Shown piece after piece: positions 31,189 to 39,652 of a DNA stretch of 42,544 bases. A program made the position numbers and the translations under genes. Source of the stretch: JBJSXF01 sp046086225 (GTDB lineage: Bacteria > Actinomycetota > Acidimicrobiia > IMCC26256 > PALSA-610); the NCBI GenBank assembly GCA_046086225.1, contig JBJSXF010000064.1:1-42544 (forward strand), written 5' to 3'. Each line of letters starts with the position of its first letter. Positions within the stretch are counted from its first letter, which is position 1. Below the pieces are notes generated by a model, which did no database searches, was not told where the DNA came from, and saw only the letters and a list, made by a program, of their open reading frames with translations.

Positions 31189-31959
31189 CTACTTGGTGGT
31201 GGCGATGCCGCCGTCGACCGGGATCACCGCGCCCGTGATGTAGGAGCCGGCCCGGCTCGCGAGCCAGATCGCGGTGCCGGCCATGTCGTCGTCCCGGCCG
31301 ATGCGGTTGAGCGGTGACGACCGGGCGATCGCATCACCGAAGTTGCGCAGGGTCTCGGCCATCATCTTCGACTCGAACGGTCCCGGTGCGATGGCGTTCA
31401 CGGTCACGTGCTCGGGGCCGAGGCGGCGGGCCAGGTGGCGGGTGAGCTGATGGATCGCCGCCTTCGACGCCGAGTAGGAGTAGGTCTCCATGACCGGCAC
31501 CTGGATGCCGTCGATCGACCCGATGTTGATCACGCGGGCCGGATCCTCGGCGGTGCCCGCCGCGGTGAGCAGGGGCACGAGGTCGCGGGTGAGCAGGAAC
31601 GGCGACCGCACGTTGAGGTCGAGCACCTTGTCGAACGCGGTGTCGGGGAAGTCGGCGAGCGGCGCACCCCACGTGGCGCCTGCGTTGTTGACGAGGATGT
31701 GCAGCCGGTCCTCGCGCGCGGCGACCTCGCGGGCGAGGCGGGCGCACTCCTCGGGCTCGGCCAGATCGGCCGGGATGCTGATGCAGGTGCCGCGAGCCGA
31801 GAGCTCGGCGGCGACCGCGTCGCACACCTCGGCCTTGCGCGACGAGATGTAGACCTTCACCCCGGCTTCGACGAAGCCGCGGGCGATCATGAGGCCGATG
31901 CCGCGGCTGCCGCCGGTGACGAGCGCGGTCTTGCCGGAGATGTCGAAGAGCGAAGGCAC
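31189..31959 (-). CDS. Short-chain dehydrogenase/reductase (RhlG-like)
   Basis: A 256-residue SDR with TGGSRGIG, SSRKAE after beta-2 (Arg/Lys favours NADP(H)), NNAGATWGAP, the catalytic YSYSASKAA and GAVIPVDGG. The NNAGATWG and YSYSASKAAIHQLTRHLA segments resemble RhlG-type 3-oxoacyl reductases. GTG 31959 is preceded by TAGGAT at 6 nt. First gene of an operon with the acyl-CoA dehydrogenase. Confidence 0.9.
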   Translation of the reverse strand: MPSLFDISGKTALVTGGSRGIGLMIARGFVEAGVKVYISSRKAEVCDAVAAELSARGTCISIPADLAEPEECARLAREVAAREDRLHILVNNAGATWGAPLADFPDTAFDKVLDLNVRSPFLLTRDLVPLLTAAGTAEDPARVINIGSIDGIQVPVMETYSYSASKAAIHQLTRHLARRLGPEHVTVNAIAPGPFESKMMAETLRNFGDAIARSSPLNRIGRDDDMAGTAIWLASRAGSYITGAVIPVDGGIATTK

Positions 31960-31965
31960 CCGACG

Positions 31966-31971
31966 ATCCTA
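31966..31971 (-). promoter_or_regulatory. -10 hexamer TAGGAT (minus), leaderless SDR start
   Basis: Reverse-strand TAGGAT ends 6 nt before GTG 31959. An 8-bp inverted repeat (CGACGATC 31961-31968, GATCGTCG 32008-32015) overlaps it and could be an operator or part of a structured region with the small GACCC/GGGTC hairpin at 31991-32004. Confidence 0.5.
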
Positions 31972-32022
31972 CGCAGGGCGGTGCGAGCCGGACCCCACTG
32001 GGTCGGAGATCGTCGACGACGG

Positions 32023-34545
32023 TCAGGCGCCGAGGAGGTGAGCGGCGAATCGCTCGCGCTCGCGGCCGACGGCAGCCCGGTGGACGGCCAGGCGCTCAAC
32101 GATCTGGTCGATCGTGCGGGCCGCTTCGGGGATCGGGTGCCCGGCGAGGAACCCGGCGATCTCGGCGGCGACGGCATCGTCCTCGACGATCCAGGTGACC
32201 CCGTCGAGCATGCGGGCGACGAGCGCCCCGCCCATCCGGTCGTGCAGGTCGGCCCAGCGGTCGCGGACGAACGCCCAGGCCACGGTTGCGTGGTCCCGAT
32301 TGCGCAGGGCGCGTTGCCCGAGGAACGGCGCGTTCTGGGGCCGGGCCAGGTCGGAGAGGGCGAGCGCACAGGCCCGCTCCACGAGCGCGGCGTCGGGGAA
32401 GTCGCCGAGCGCGTAGAGGTACCGCAGCTGCTCCTGCGGGTTGGTCGGGTCGCCGGCCCGGGCGACGAACGTGTCGAACTCGGCCGGACCTCCGGTGTGG
32501 GCCACGATCCCGACCGCGGCAGCGGCCACGTCGGCATCGCCGGGCGTTCCCGCCGCGACGAGCTCGTGGGCCCGGGCGACCACGGTGGGTTCCTGCGCGA
32601 ACGCGCCGAGCAGGGAGATGACGAGGCCGCGCAACTGCCGGGTGCGGTCGTCGTCGTCGGCGGCGGGCACGAAACCGAGGCGGGCGAGCGCGGGCCCGGC
32701 GATGGTGGCGACGCGCGCCCGGTAGGCGTCGAGCGCGGCGCCGGTCACGAGCCGTCCGGCGCCGCGGAGGTGGGCGACGAGCCCGCGCCACACGACGAGC
32801 TCGCGTTCGTCGGTGAGGCGCTCGGCGCAGGCGAGGAGATCGGCCGCGGTCGAGGTGCCGGCGAGTACCTCGGCCCAGCAGTCGTCGATGAGCTTGTAGC
32901 GCTCGAGCGGGGCGAGCACCCCGGCGTCGAGCAGTCGGGTGCGCTCGGTGACGGTGGCGCCGACCCGGAAGAAGCCCTCGCCGCCGTCGTCGAGCACGAC
33001 GAGCGCGTCGGCGGGCACGGCGAACGGCGCGGGCTCGGCACCGAGGAGCACCCGGCGGGTTTCGGTCGTGCCGTCGTGGTGGACGCGCGCGACGACCGGC
33101 ACCGCGTAGGTGACGGGCTCGGTGTCGGGCGAGTAGGTGAAGCGGGCCTGGCGGAGCGTGTCGCCCGCGCGGCGCACGACGGGGAAGCCGGGCTGGTCGA
33201 TCCACGAGCCCATGATCCGGCGCACCGGCTCGCCGGTCTCGGCCTCGATCGCGTCCCAGAGGTCGGTGGTCTCGGTGTTGCCGAGCCGGTGCCGGTCGAG
33301 GTACGTGCGCACCCCGTCGCGGAACCGCTCGGGGCCGAGCCACCGTTCGAGCATGCGGAGGACCGAGCCGCCCTTCTGATAGGTGAGCACGTCGAACATG
33401 CCGTCGGCGTCGGCCGGGGTGTGCACCTCGTACTCGACCGTGCGGGTGCTGGCGAGCGCGTCCACATCGAAGGCCGCGGCCCGGCCGGTGGCGAAGTCGT
33501 CCCACGGTCGCCAGTCGGGTCGGTAGGCATCCACCCCGACGTGCTCCATGAAGGTGGCGAACGCCTCGTTGAGCCAGATGCCGTTCCACCACTTCATCGT
33601 CACCAGGTCGCCGAACCACATGTGGGCGATCTCGTGGACGATCGTGAGCGCAGCGGCCGCCATCTCGTCGAGGGTGGCCTGCTCCGGATCGACGAGGAGA
33701 CGGGTCTCCCGGAACGTGACGCACCCGAGGTTCTCCATCGCGCCGAACGAGAAGTCGGGGAGGGCGACGAGGTCGCACTTCGGGCCCGGGTGGGGGATGC
33801 CGTAGTAGTCGGCGAAGAACGGGATCGTGAACGCGGCGAGGTCGAGGGCGAACGCGGTGAGGTGGCCCTTGCCCGGCACGTGGGCGACCCGCACGGCGAC
33901 CCCGCCTGCATCGACGGGGTCGGTGATCTCCAGCGGGCCCACCACCCAGGCGACGAGGTAGGTGGACATCGGGATCGTGTCGGCGAAGCGCACCCGCACC
34001 CGGCCGTCACCGAGGGCCTCGCGGTCGGTCTCGGGACCGTTGGCCAGCGCGAGCAGGCCCTCGGCCACCTCGAGGGTGACCGCGAAGACGGCCTTGAACT
34101 CGGGTTCGTCGAAGCAGGGGAACGCGGCCCGGGCGTGGGGTGCCTCGAACTGGGTGGCGCCGAGCACCTGCGGGGTGCCGTCGGGACCGGTGAACGTGCT
34201 GCGGTAGAAGCCGAGCATGCCGGGGCTGATCGCACCGGCGAAGGCGAGCTCGACCACGAGCGGGCCGGGCCCGGCTGCGGCTCCGAGTGCGATGACGAGC
34301 CGTTCGGTCGCCGGGTCGGCGGTGAGGGTCGCGGCAACCGTCGCCCCGCCGACCTCCACCCCGGTGAGGGTGACGTCGATCTCGCGGGCGTGGAGCACGA
34401 TCTCGGTGACGGGGGCGACCGCCGCGCACGCGATCCGCACCGAGCCGGTGAACGTCGCGGTGTCGAGGTCGGGTCGGATGACGAGGTCGTACCGGGACGG
34501 CCGGACCGCGTCGGGCAGGCGATCGGTCGAGCGCACGGCGGTCAT
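32023..34545 (-). CDS. pepN: Aminopeptidase N (M1 zinc metallopeptidase)
   Basis: An 840-residue cytoplasmic exopeptidase removing N-terminal residues. The substrate motif GAMEN is at 268-272; the zinc site is HEIAH at 304-308 with Glu327 (WLNEAFA); N-terminal beta saddle and a long C-terminal ERAP1_C-type helical domain complete the family length. ATG 34545 overlaps the stop of the upstream small AtuA-like gene (ATGA), so it is the last gene of the amidase-AtuA operon. A secretion signal is absent. Confidence 0.96.
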   Translation of the reverse strand: MTAVRSTDRLPDAVRPSRYDLVIRPDLDTATFTGSVRIACAAVAPVTEIVLHAREIDVTLTGVEVGGATVAATLTADPATERLVIALGAAAGPGPLVVELAFAGAISPGMLGFYRSTFTGPDGTPQVLGATQFEAPHARAAFPCFDEPEFKAVFAVTLEVAEGLLALANGPETDREALGDGRVRVRFADTIPMSTYLVAWVVGPLEITDPVDAGGVAVRVAHVPGKGHLTAFALDLAAFTIPFFADYYGIPHPGPKCDLVALPDFSFGAMENLGCVTFRETRLLVDPEQATLDEMAAAALTIVHEIAHMWFGDLVTMKWWNGIWLNEAFATFMEHVGVDAYRPDWRPWDDFATGRAAAFDVDALASTRTVEYEVHTPADADGMFDVLTYQKGGSVLRMLERWLGPERFRDGVRTYLDRHRLGNTETTDLWDAIEAETGEPVRRIMGSWIDQPGFPVVRRAGDTLRQARFTYSPDTEPVTYAVPVVARVHHDGTTETRRVLLGAEPAPFAVPADALVVLDDGGEGFFRVGATVTERTRLLDAGVLAPLERYKLIDDCWAEVLAGTSTAADLLACAERLTDERELVVWRGLVAHLRGAGRLVTGAALDAYRARVATIAGPALARLGFVPAADDDDRTRQLRGLVISLLGAFAQEPTVVARAHELVAAGTPGDADVAAAAVGIVAHTGGPAEFDTFVARAGDPTNPQEQLRYLYALGDFPDAALVERACALALSDLARPQNAPFLGQRALRNRDHATVAWAFVRDRWADLHDRMGGALVARMLDGVTWIVEDDAVAAEIAGFLAGHPIPEAARTIDQIVERLAVHRAAVGRERERFAAHLLGA

Positions 34546-34949
34546 CGCGGGTCAGCGTAGGGGTCGAGCCGGGCGAGGATCGCGTCCGCCCAGGCCACGT
34601 CGGGCCGGGCCCGGCGGCGTGACGCCAACGGCTCGGGCGCCTCGATCTTGAGCCGCACGAGCGCGCCCCCCAGGGTCTTGCCCAGGTTGTCGGTGCGCAG
34701 CGTGCGCGGCCCACCCCCGCCGAGCGCGCCGTGCAGCACGAAGTTGAGCGCGAGCACGTTGGCCGCCTCGTAGCGATCGACCCGGCCCCGCACCATCGCG
34801 CCGAAGTGGGCCTGCACCCGCTCGGCCGTCACCTCACGGCAGATGAGCGCGTAGACCTCGGCGTCATCGGCGAGGAGAGCGATGTTCACGATGTCGCCCT
34901 TGTCGCCCGAGCGGTAGCCGCAGAGCTCGCGGAGCGCGACCGGCGCCAT
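34542..34949 (-). CDS. AtuA-like small protein (C-terminal domain partner)
   Basis: A 135-residue protein with LRELCGYRSGDKGDIVNIALLA, VTAERVQAHF and ANVLALNFVLHGALGGG, the ferredoxin-fold domain that is fused to, or encoded beside, AtuA/DUF1446 proteins. It overlaps the large AtuA gene at TGATG and pepN at ATGA, so dosage is coupled. It is likely a subunit of the same complex. Function is unassigned biochemically as far as I recall. Confidence 0.88.
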   Translation of the reverse strand: MAPVALRELCGYRSGDKGDIVNIALLADDAEVYALICREVTAERVQAHFGAMVRGRVDRYEAANVLALNFVLHGALGGGGPRTLRTDNLGKTLGGALVRLKIEAPEPLASRRRARPDVAWADAILARLDPYADPR

Positions 34950-36319
34950 CACGCCACCTCCTCGACCACGACCCGCACCTCGGCGTCCACGAGGGCGGCG
35001 TCCACGAGCGTGGGCCAGATCGAGAGCAGCTCCGACGCGCCGCCGCTGCGCCCGCCGCCGGTGAGGCCCGCGGCCGGGGCCGACAGCGTGAGGGGCACGA
35101 GCTCGCGCCCGACGAGGCCGGCCGTGCGCTGATCGGCGCAGCGCCAGGCGACCCGGAGCACGCACTCGGGCTCCTCGCCGGCCGACGGCGGAACCGTCGG
35201 ACCGCCGAGCGCGCCTGCGCCGAGCAGCTCGACGCACCACTCGTCGACGGCGAGCCCGGCGGCGCGCACCCGCTCGGTGAAGATCGCGGCGGTGGCCTTG
35301 GCCTTGGCGACCGCGTCGGGCCAGCCGAAGGCGACGCGGGTCTCGCCCGACCAGCCCGCGTGCGCAGCGAGGAGCGCCTTGTAGCTCCCGGTCGCGGGCG
35401 CGCCCCGCACGCCGCTCACCCGGACCCGGTCGTCGCCGAGTTCCTCGAAGCGCGCGCTGGTGAAGTCGGCCACGACGTCGGGAGACAGGTAGCGGGCCGG
35501 ATCGTGCACCTCGTAGAGCAGCTGGTGGCGCAGGGTGTCGAAGCTCACCCGACCACCCGAAGCCGCGGGCTTGGTGATCACCGCGGTGCCGTCGACCGAG
35601 ACCTCGGCGATCGGGTACGGGAGGTCCCAGGGGTGGGGGATCGTCCACCACTCACCCGAGTAGTTGCCGCCCACGCTCTGACCCGAGCACTCGAGCAGGT
35701 GCCCGACGAGGATCCCCGATGCGAGACGATCCCAGTCGTTCCAGGCCCAGCCGTGCTCGTGGACGAGCGGGGCGAGGAAGAGCGAGGCGTCCGCGACCCG
35801 GCCGGTGATGACGATGTCGGCCCCGGCCGCGAGGGCCTCGGCGACGGGACGGGCGCCGAGGTAGGCGGCGGCGAATCGTGCGGGCCCGGCGAACTCGGTG
35901 AACGGCGCGCCGGTGTCGTTGTGCGCGAATGCCTGGCCGTGGTCGCGGCGCAGGGTGTCGAGGCGACCGGTGAGGTCGTCGCCCACGACGGTCGCGACCT
36001 TGAGCCCGTGGCCCCCGGCCCGGCGGGCGGTTTCGATCGCGACCCGCGCCGCGGCCCGCGGGTTGATCCCGCCTGCGTTGGTGATCACCTTCGTGCGGCC
36101 GGAGATCACGGCGGGCAGTGCCCGCTCCAGGTACGCGGGCAGGTCGCGGGTGTAGCCGCGCGACTCGTCGCGTTGGCGGTCCTTCTGGAGGATCGCGAGG
36201 GTCAGCTCGGCGAGGGCCTCCAGGCAGAGGTAGTCGATGCCGTCGGCGAGGAGCGCGTCGACGGCGGCCGGGGTGTCGCCGTAGAACCCCTGGCCGCCGG
36301 CGATGCGGACGTCGGCCAC
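34949..36319 (-). CDS. AtuA-family (DUF1446) protein
   Basis: A 456-residue protein of the acyclic-terpene-utilisation AtuA family. Recognisable blocks: RIAGGQGFYGDTPAAVDALLADG, KVITNAGGINP, ADIVITGRVADASLFLAPL, and GGRVSFDTLRHQLLYEVHDP. In Pseudomonas the relatives are needed to grow on citronellol or geraniol, with unknown reaction. Here no geranyl-CoA carboxylase is adjacent, so the substrate may differ. GTG 36319 lies 7 nt after the amidase stop. Confidence 0.9.
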   Translation of the reverse strand: MADVRIAGGQGFYGDTPAAVDALLADGIDYLCLEALAELTLAILQKDRQRDESRGYTRDLPAYLERALPAVISGRTKVITNAGGINPRAAARVAIETARRAGGHGLKVATVVGDDLTGRLDTLRRDHGQAFAHNDTGAPFTEFAGPARFAAAYLGARPVAEALAAGADIVITGRVADASLFLAPLVHEHGWAWNDWDRLASGILVGHLLECSGQSVGGNYSGEWWTIPHPWDLPYPIAEVSVDGTAVITKPAASGGRVSFDTLRHQLLYEVHDPARYLSPDVVADFTSARFEELGDDRVRVSGVRGAPATGSYKALLAAHAGWSGETRVAFGWPDAVAKAKATAAIFTERVRAAGLAVDEWCVELLGAGALGGPTVPPSAGEEPECVLRVAWRCADQRTAGLVGRELVPLTLSAPAAGLTGGGRSGGASELLSIWPTLVDAALVDAEVRVVVEEVA

Positions 36320-36326
36320 GGGCGGA

Positions 36327-37766
36327 TCAGGCGTGGACGGCCGGGCGCCGGTCGGCCCACGGCTGCGCGGCCTCGAGCTGGGCCGCCACCCGCAGGCAGA
36401 GGTCTTCCCGGTAGGGGGCGGCGACGAGCTGCACGCCCACCGGCAGTCCGGCCGCGCTCGTGTGGAGCGGCACCGACATCGCGGGTTGGCCGCTCACGTT
36501 GAACGGCGCGGTGAAGATCGCGAACGGAAGCGAGCGGGCCGAGGAGTTGATGCCGCCGTCGGACTGGTTGCCGACGTCGCCGATCCGCGGCGGCGGCTCG
36601 GCGCAGGTGGGGGTGAGGAGGAGGTCGAAGCCGTCTTCGTTCCACCATTCGACGAGGGTGCGGATGCTGCGCTGCATGTCGGCGACCGTGGCCACGTACC
36701 CGGCCGCGTCGATCCCGGCGCCCTGCTCGTGCAGCATCCAGGTCATCGGTTCGACGTCGTCGGCGGTAACCGGCCGTCCGAGCTGCGCGGCGAGGGCGGC
36801 GACCTCGGCCCGCACCGCCGTCTGCATCACGGCCCCGAAGGCGGCGACGAGGCCGATGTCGTCGATGCCGGCCGGGGCCGCCTCCTCGACCGAGTGGCCG
36901 AGCGACTCGAGCAGCCGGGCTGCGCCCTCCACGGCGGCGACGCACTCGGTATCGACGGTGGCCGCACCGAACGGGGCCGCGGTGCGCACGCCGATGCGCA
37001 GCCGACCGGGGTCGGCCCCGACCTCGTCGGCGTAGGGGCGCACGGCCGGCGGCGCGGTGTACCAGTCGCCGGTCTCGTAGCCGGCGAGCACGTCGAGGAT
37101 CGCCGCGCTGTCGCGCACGGTGCGGGTGACGACGTGGCGGGCGACGAGGCCCGCCCACGCTTCGGACTCCCTCGGGCCGAGCGAGATGCGGCCGCGCGAC
37201 GGCTTGAGCCCGAACAGGCCGCACATGCTCGCCGGGATCCGGATCGAGCCGCCGCCGTCGCCGGCGTGGCCGACCGGCACCATGCCGCTCGCGACCGCCG
37301 CCGCGCTGCCTCCGCTCGAGCCCCCGGGCGAGTGCTCGGGGTTCCAGGGGTTGCGGCTCGGGCCGTAGGCGAGCGGCTCGGTGGTGGGCATGAGCCCGAA
37401 CTCGGGCGTGTTCGTCTTGCCCACGACCACGAACCCGGCGGCCTCCAGCCGGCGGAAGAGGTGGGAGGTGACGGTGGCGACGTTGCCGACGGCCTTGAGG
37501 GCGCGGTTGCCCGAGTGCATGGGCGCGTCGGCGAGGGTGCCGTCGAGGTCCTTGAGCACGATGGGCACGCCGGTGAACGGTCCGGCGGGCACGGCCGCAG
37601 CGGCCGCCCGGGCCCGGTCGTAGAGCGGGTGGATGACGGCGTTGAGGTCGCCGTTCACGGCCTCGATCCGGGCGATGGCGGCATCGACGAGCTCGAGCGG
37701 CGAGGCCTCGCCCCGGCGCACGAGGTCGGCCTGGGCGGTGGCGTCGAGGGCGGCGAGATCGGTCAC
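36327..37766 (-). CDS. Amidase-signature hydrolase
   Basis: A 479-residue amidase with the Ser-cisSer-Lys triad: Lys72 (VLKDLDG), Ser150 (GGSSGGS) and nucleophile Ser174 (GDGGGSIRIPAS). It is not GatA: the context lacks tRNA genes and the C-terminal half differs. It probably hydrolyses an amide, carbamate or ester in the same catabolic operon as the AtuA pair. GTG 37766 is preceded by TAGGTT at 6 nt, starting a four-gene operon amidase - AtuA - AtuA-small - pepN. Confidence 0.93.
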   Translation of the reverse strand: MTDLAALDATAQADLVRRGEASPLELVDAAIARIEAVNGDLNAVIHPLYDRARAAAAAVPAGPFTGVPIVLKDLDGTLADAPMHSGNRALKAVGNVATVTSHLFRRLEAAGFVVVGKTNTPEFGLMPTTEPLAYGPSRNPWNPEHSPGGSSGGSAAAVASGMVPVGHAGDGGGSIRIPASMCGLFGLKPSRGRISLGPRESEAWAGLVARHVVTRTVRDSAAILDVLAGYETGDWYTAPPAVRPYADEVGADPGRLRIGVRTAAPFGAATVDTECVAAVEGAARLLESLGHSVEEAAPAGIDDIGLVAAFGAVMQTAVRAEVAALAAQLGRPVTADDVEPMTWMLHEQGAGIDAAGYVATVADMQRSIRTLVEWWNEDGFDLLLTPTCAEPPPRIGDVGNQSDGGINSSARSLPFAIFTAPFNVSGQPAMSVPLHTSAAGLPVGVQLVAAPYREDLCLRVAAQLEAAQPWADRRPAVHA

Positions 37767-37772
37767 GGGCGC

Positions 37773-37778
37773 AACCTA
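37773..37778 (-). promoter_or_regulatory. -10 hexamer TAGGTT (minus), leaderless amidase start
   Basis: Reverse-strand TAGGTT ends 6 nt before GTG 37766. Its TAG would be the stop codon of the upstream gene if one base were missing from that gene's G6 run. Confidence 0.6.
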
Positions 37779-38802
37779 CCGCCGGGTGCCGGGTGGGTCC
37801 CACCCCCCGCAGATCGATCGGCCAGGTGTCGATGACCGCAGCTTCGCGGTGGACGGCCTCGGCCACGTGGAGGTGCTCGTGCAGGGCGATGGTCGGGTCG
37901 ACGTGCGCGGGGCGGACCACGACCCGGTCGCCGACCGCGAGCGGCCCCCGGGCCGCGAAGGTGAGGTGCTCGTCGGAGCAGAACCACACGTCGCCGTCGT
38001 CCACGGTGGGATCGCCGTGGTCCATGCCCAGGGCCTTCAGCCCGCAGTCGGCGACTGCGTGCCGGGAGCCGACGTGCAGCACGGTCGCGATGATGCCGAC
38101 CGCGACCGTGAAGGGCAGACCGAACGCGTCGTACGCAGTGTCCATGAGCGCGTACGAGCCGGCCTGGATCTCGGTCGCGGCAGTGTGGAGGTCGTAGGTG
38201 GTGGTGCCGCCGGACGAGATCACGTCACCGCCGACGTCGGCGTGCGCGGCGAGCAGGATCTCGGTTGCGGCGGCGACGCCGGCGGCGCGCTCGGCCCGGT
38301 CGGGGCGGCCGACCACGTGGCCCTCGTAGCCCATGATCCCGCGTACGGTGAGCCCGGCCGCCCGGGCCCGCTCGGCGATGCGGCCCGCCTCGGCCGGATC
38401 GCATCCGCACCGGGGCATCCCGACCGCCACGTCGACGAGCACCTCGCGGATCCCGGCCGCGGCCGCCGCCGCGACCGTGGCGTCGGAGTCGACCGCGACG
38501 GTGACGCGCGCCCCGCACTCGGCGAGGGCGCGCAGACGTACCGGATCGAGCACCTGGTTGGCGACGAGGAGATCGGCACCGAGGCCGACGGCGGCGAGGC
38601 CGAGTGCCTCCCGGGGCGTCGCGACGGTGAGGCCGGCGTGGCCCCGGGCGACCTGCTCGCGTGCCACTTCCGTGCACTTGTGCGCCTTCACGTGCGGGCG
38701 CAGGCGACCTCCGGGGAGCGCGTCGCGCATGACGTCGAGGTTGGCGGCGAGCACACCCGCATCGACGACGAGGGCCGGGGTGGGGAGATCACCGACGCGC
38801 AC
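37776..38802 (-). CDS. D-threonine aldolase / D-serine dehydratase-like PLP enzyme, probable 3' frameshift
   Basis: The N-terminal 333 residues form a complete alanine-racemase-fold enzyme: RPHVKAHKCTEVA with PLP-Lys39, GYEGHVVG, SSGGTTTYD, and metal ligands His300-x-Asp302 (PAHVDPT), the pair typical of D-threonine aldolase. After VIDTWPIDLRG (G6 run on the coding strand, 37808-37803) the frame stays open for about 530 Arg/Pro-rich codons across the amidase gene, which is shadow sequence. One G fewer gives TAG at 37778-37776; one more gives TGA overlapping the amidase GTG. GTG 38802 is the start. End coordinate given is for the one-base-shorter reading. Confidence 0.8.
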
Positions 38803-38884
38803 GATCCGAGGATGGCACAGGGGCCTCGGTGACGGGAGACCGCCCGGGCGCCACGATCGATTCGGGAGGGAGCCCGGCGATCGG

Positions 38885-39652
38885 TCAGCTGCTGCGCCAG
38901 ACCGGCGCGCGCTTCTCGGCGAAGGCGGTCGCGCCCTCGATCGCGTCGCCGCTCGAGAACACCTCGACCGCGAGCTCGGCGTTGCGCTTCCAGGCCTGCT
39001 CCTCGGTGAGGTCGCCGACCTCGCGCACGAGCCGGCGCGACATCCGCACTGCGATCGGGGAGTTCTCGCCGATGCGCTCGGCGAGCGCGATCGCGGTGTC
39101 GAGTACCTCGCCGGCGGGCACGACCCGGTTCACGAGGCCGAGGGCGAGCGCCCGATCGGCGTCGATCGGGTCACCGGTCATGGTCATCTCGAGCGCGACC
39201 GCGAGCGGCACCCGCGTGGGGAGGCGGATGAGCCCACCCGCGGCGGCGATGAGACCGCGCTTCACCTCGGGGATGCCGAAGCGGGCGGTGTCGGCCGCGA
39301 CCACGAGGTCGCAGCTGAGGACGATCTCGAAACCGCCGGCGAGGGCCGGGCCGTTGACGGCGGCGACGATCGGCTTCGGGAAGTCACGGGTGACGATTCC
39401 GGCGAAGCCGCCCTTGCCGCTCGCGATGTCGTTGGCGCGCCCGCTCGCGATGACCTTGAGGTCGGCGCCGGCGCAGAAGACGTCACCCCGGCCGGTGAGC
39501 ACGACGGCCCGGAGTTCGGGATCGGCCTCCACGGTGTCGAGGATCGCAGCCATCTCCTGGCTGACCTCGGGACTCACCGCGTTGCGGGCGTCGGGGCGGT
39601 CGAGGGTGACGATGGCCAGGTTGCCCCGGCGCTCGAAGGTGACGACGGTCAT
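38885..39652 (-). CDS. Enoyl-CoA hydratase/isomerase family protein
   Basis: A 255-residue crotonase-fold enzyme with both catalytic glutamates in place: Glu109 (ALAGGFEIVLSCD) and Glu129 (FGIPEVKRGL), and oxyanion segments CAGADLK and PALAGG. Hydration of trans-2-enoyl-CoA in beta-oxidation is likely. ATG 39652 overlaps the MFS stop (ATGA), so it is translationally coupled to the transporter. Length fits the family. Confidence 0.92.
   Translation of the reverse strand: MTVVTFERRGNLAIVTLDRPDARNAVSPEVSQEMAAILDTVEADPELRAVVLTGRGDVFCAGADLKVIASGRANDIASGKGGFAGIVTRDFPKPIVAAVNGPALAGGFEIVLSCDLVVAADTARFGIPEVKRGLIAAAGGLIRLPTRVPLAVALEMTMTGDPIDADRALALGLVNRVVPAGEVLDTAIALAERIGENSPIAVRMSRRLVREVGDLTEEQAWKRNAELAVEVFSSGDAIEGATAFAEKRAPVWRSS

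Noticed and set aside
31408..34560. A 1050-codon plus-strand ORF opposite the SDR and aminopeptidase genes
   Set aside because: It is antisense to clear genes, is dominated by Gly/Arg/Glu/Val in a pattern typical of shadow frames in GC-rich DNA, and has no recognisable motif.
36202..38802. An 866-codon ORF suggesting a fusion of the aldolase-like enzyme with something else
   Set aside because: Homology stops at residue ~333; the rest is a shifted reading of the amidase gene. A one-base indel explains it better than a fusion.
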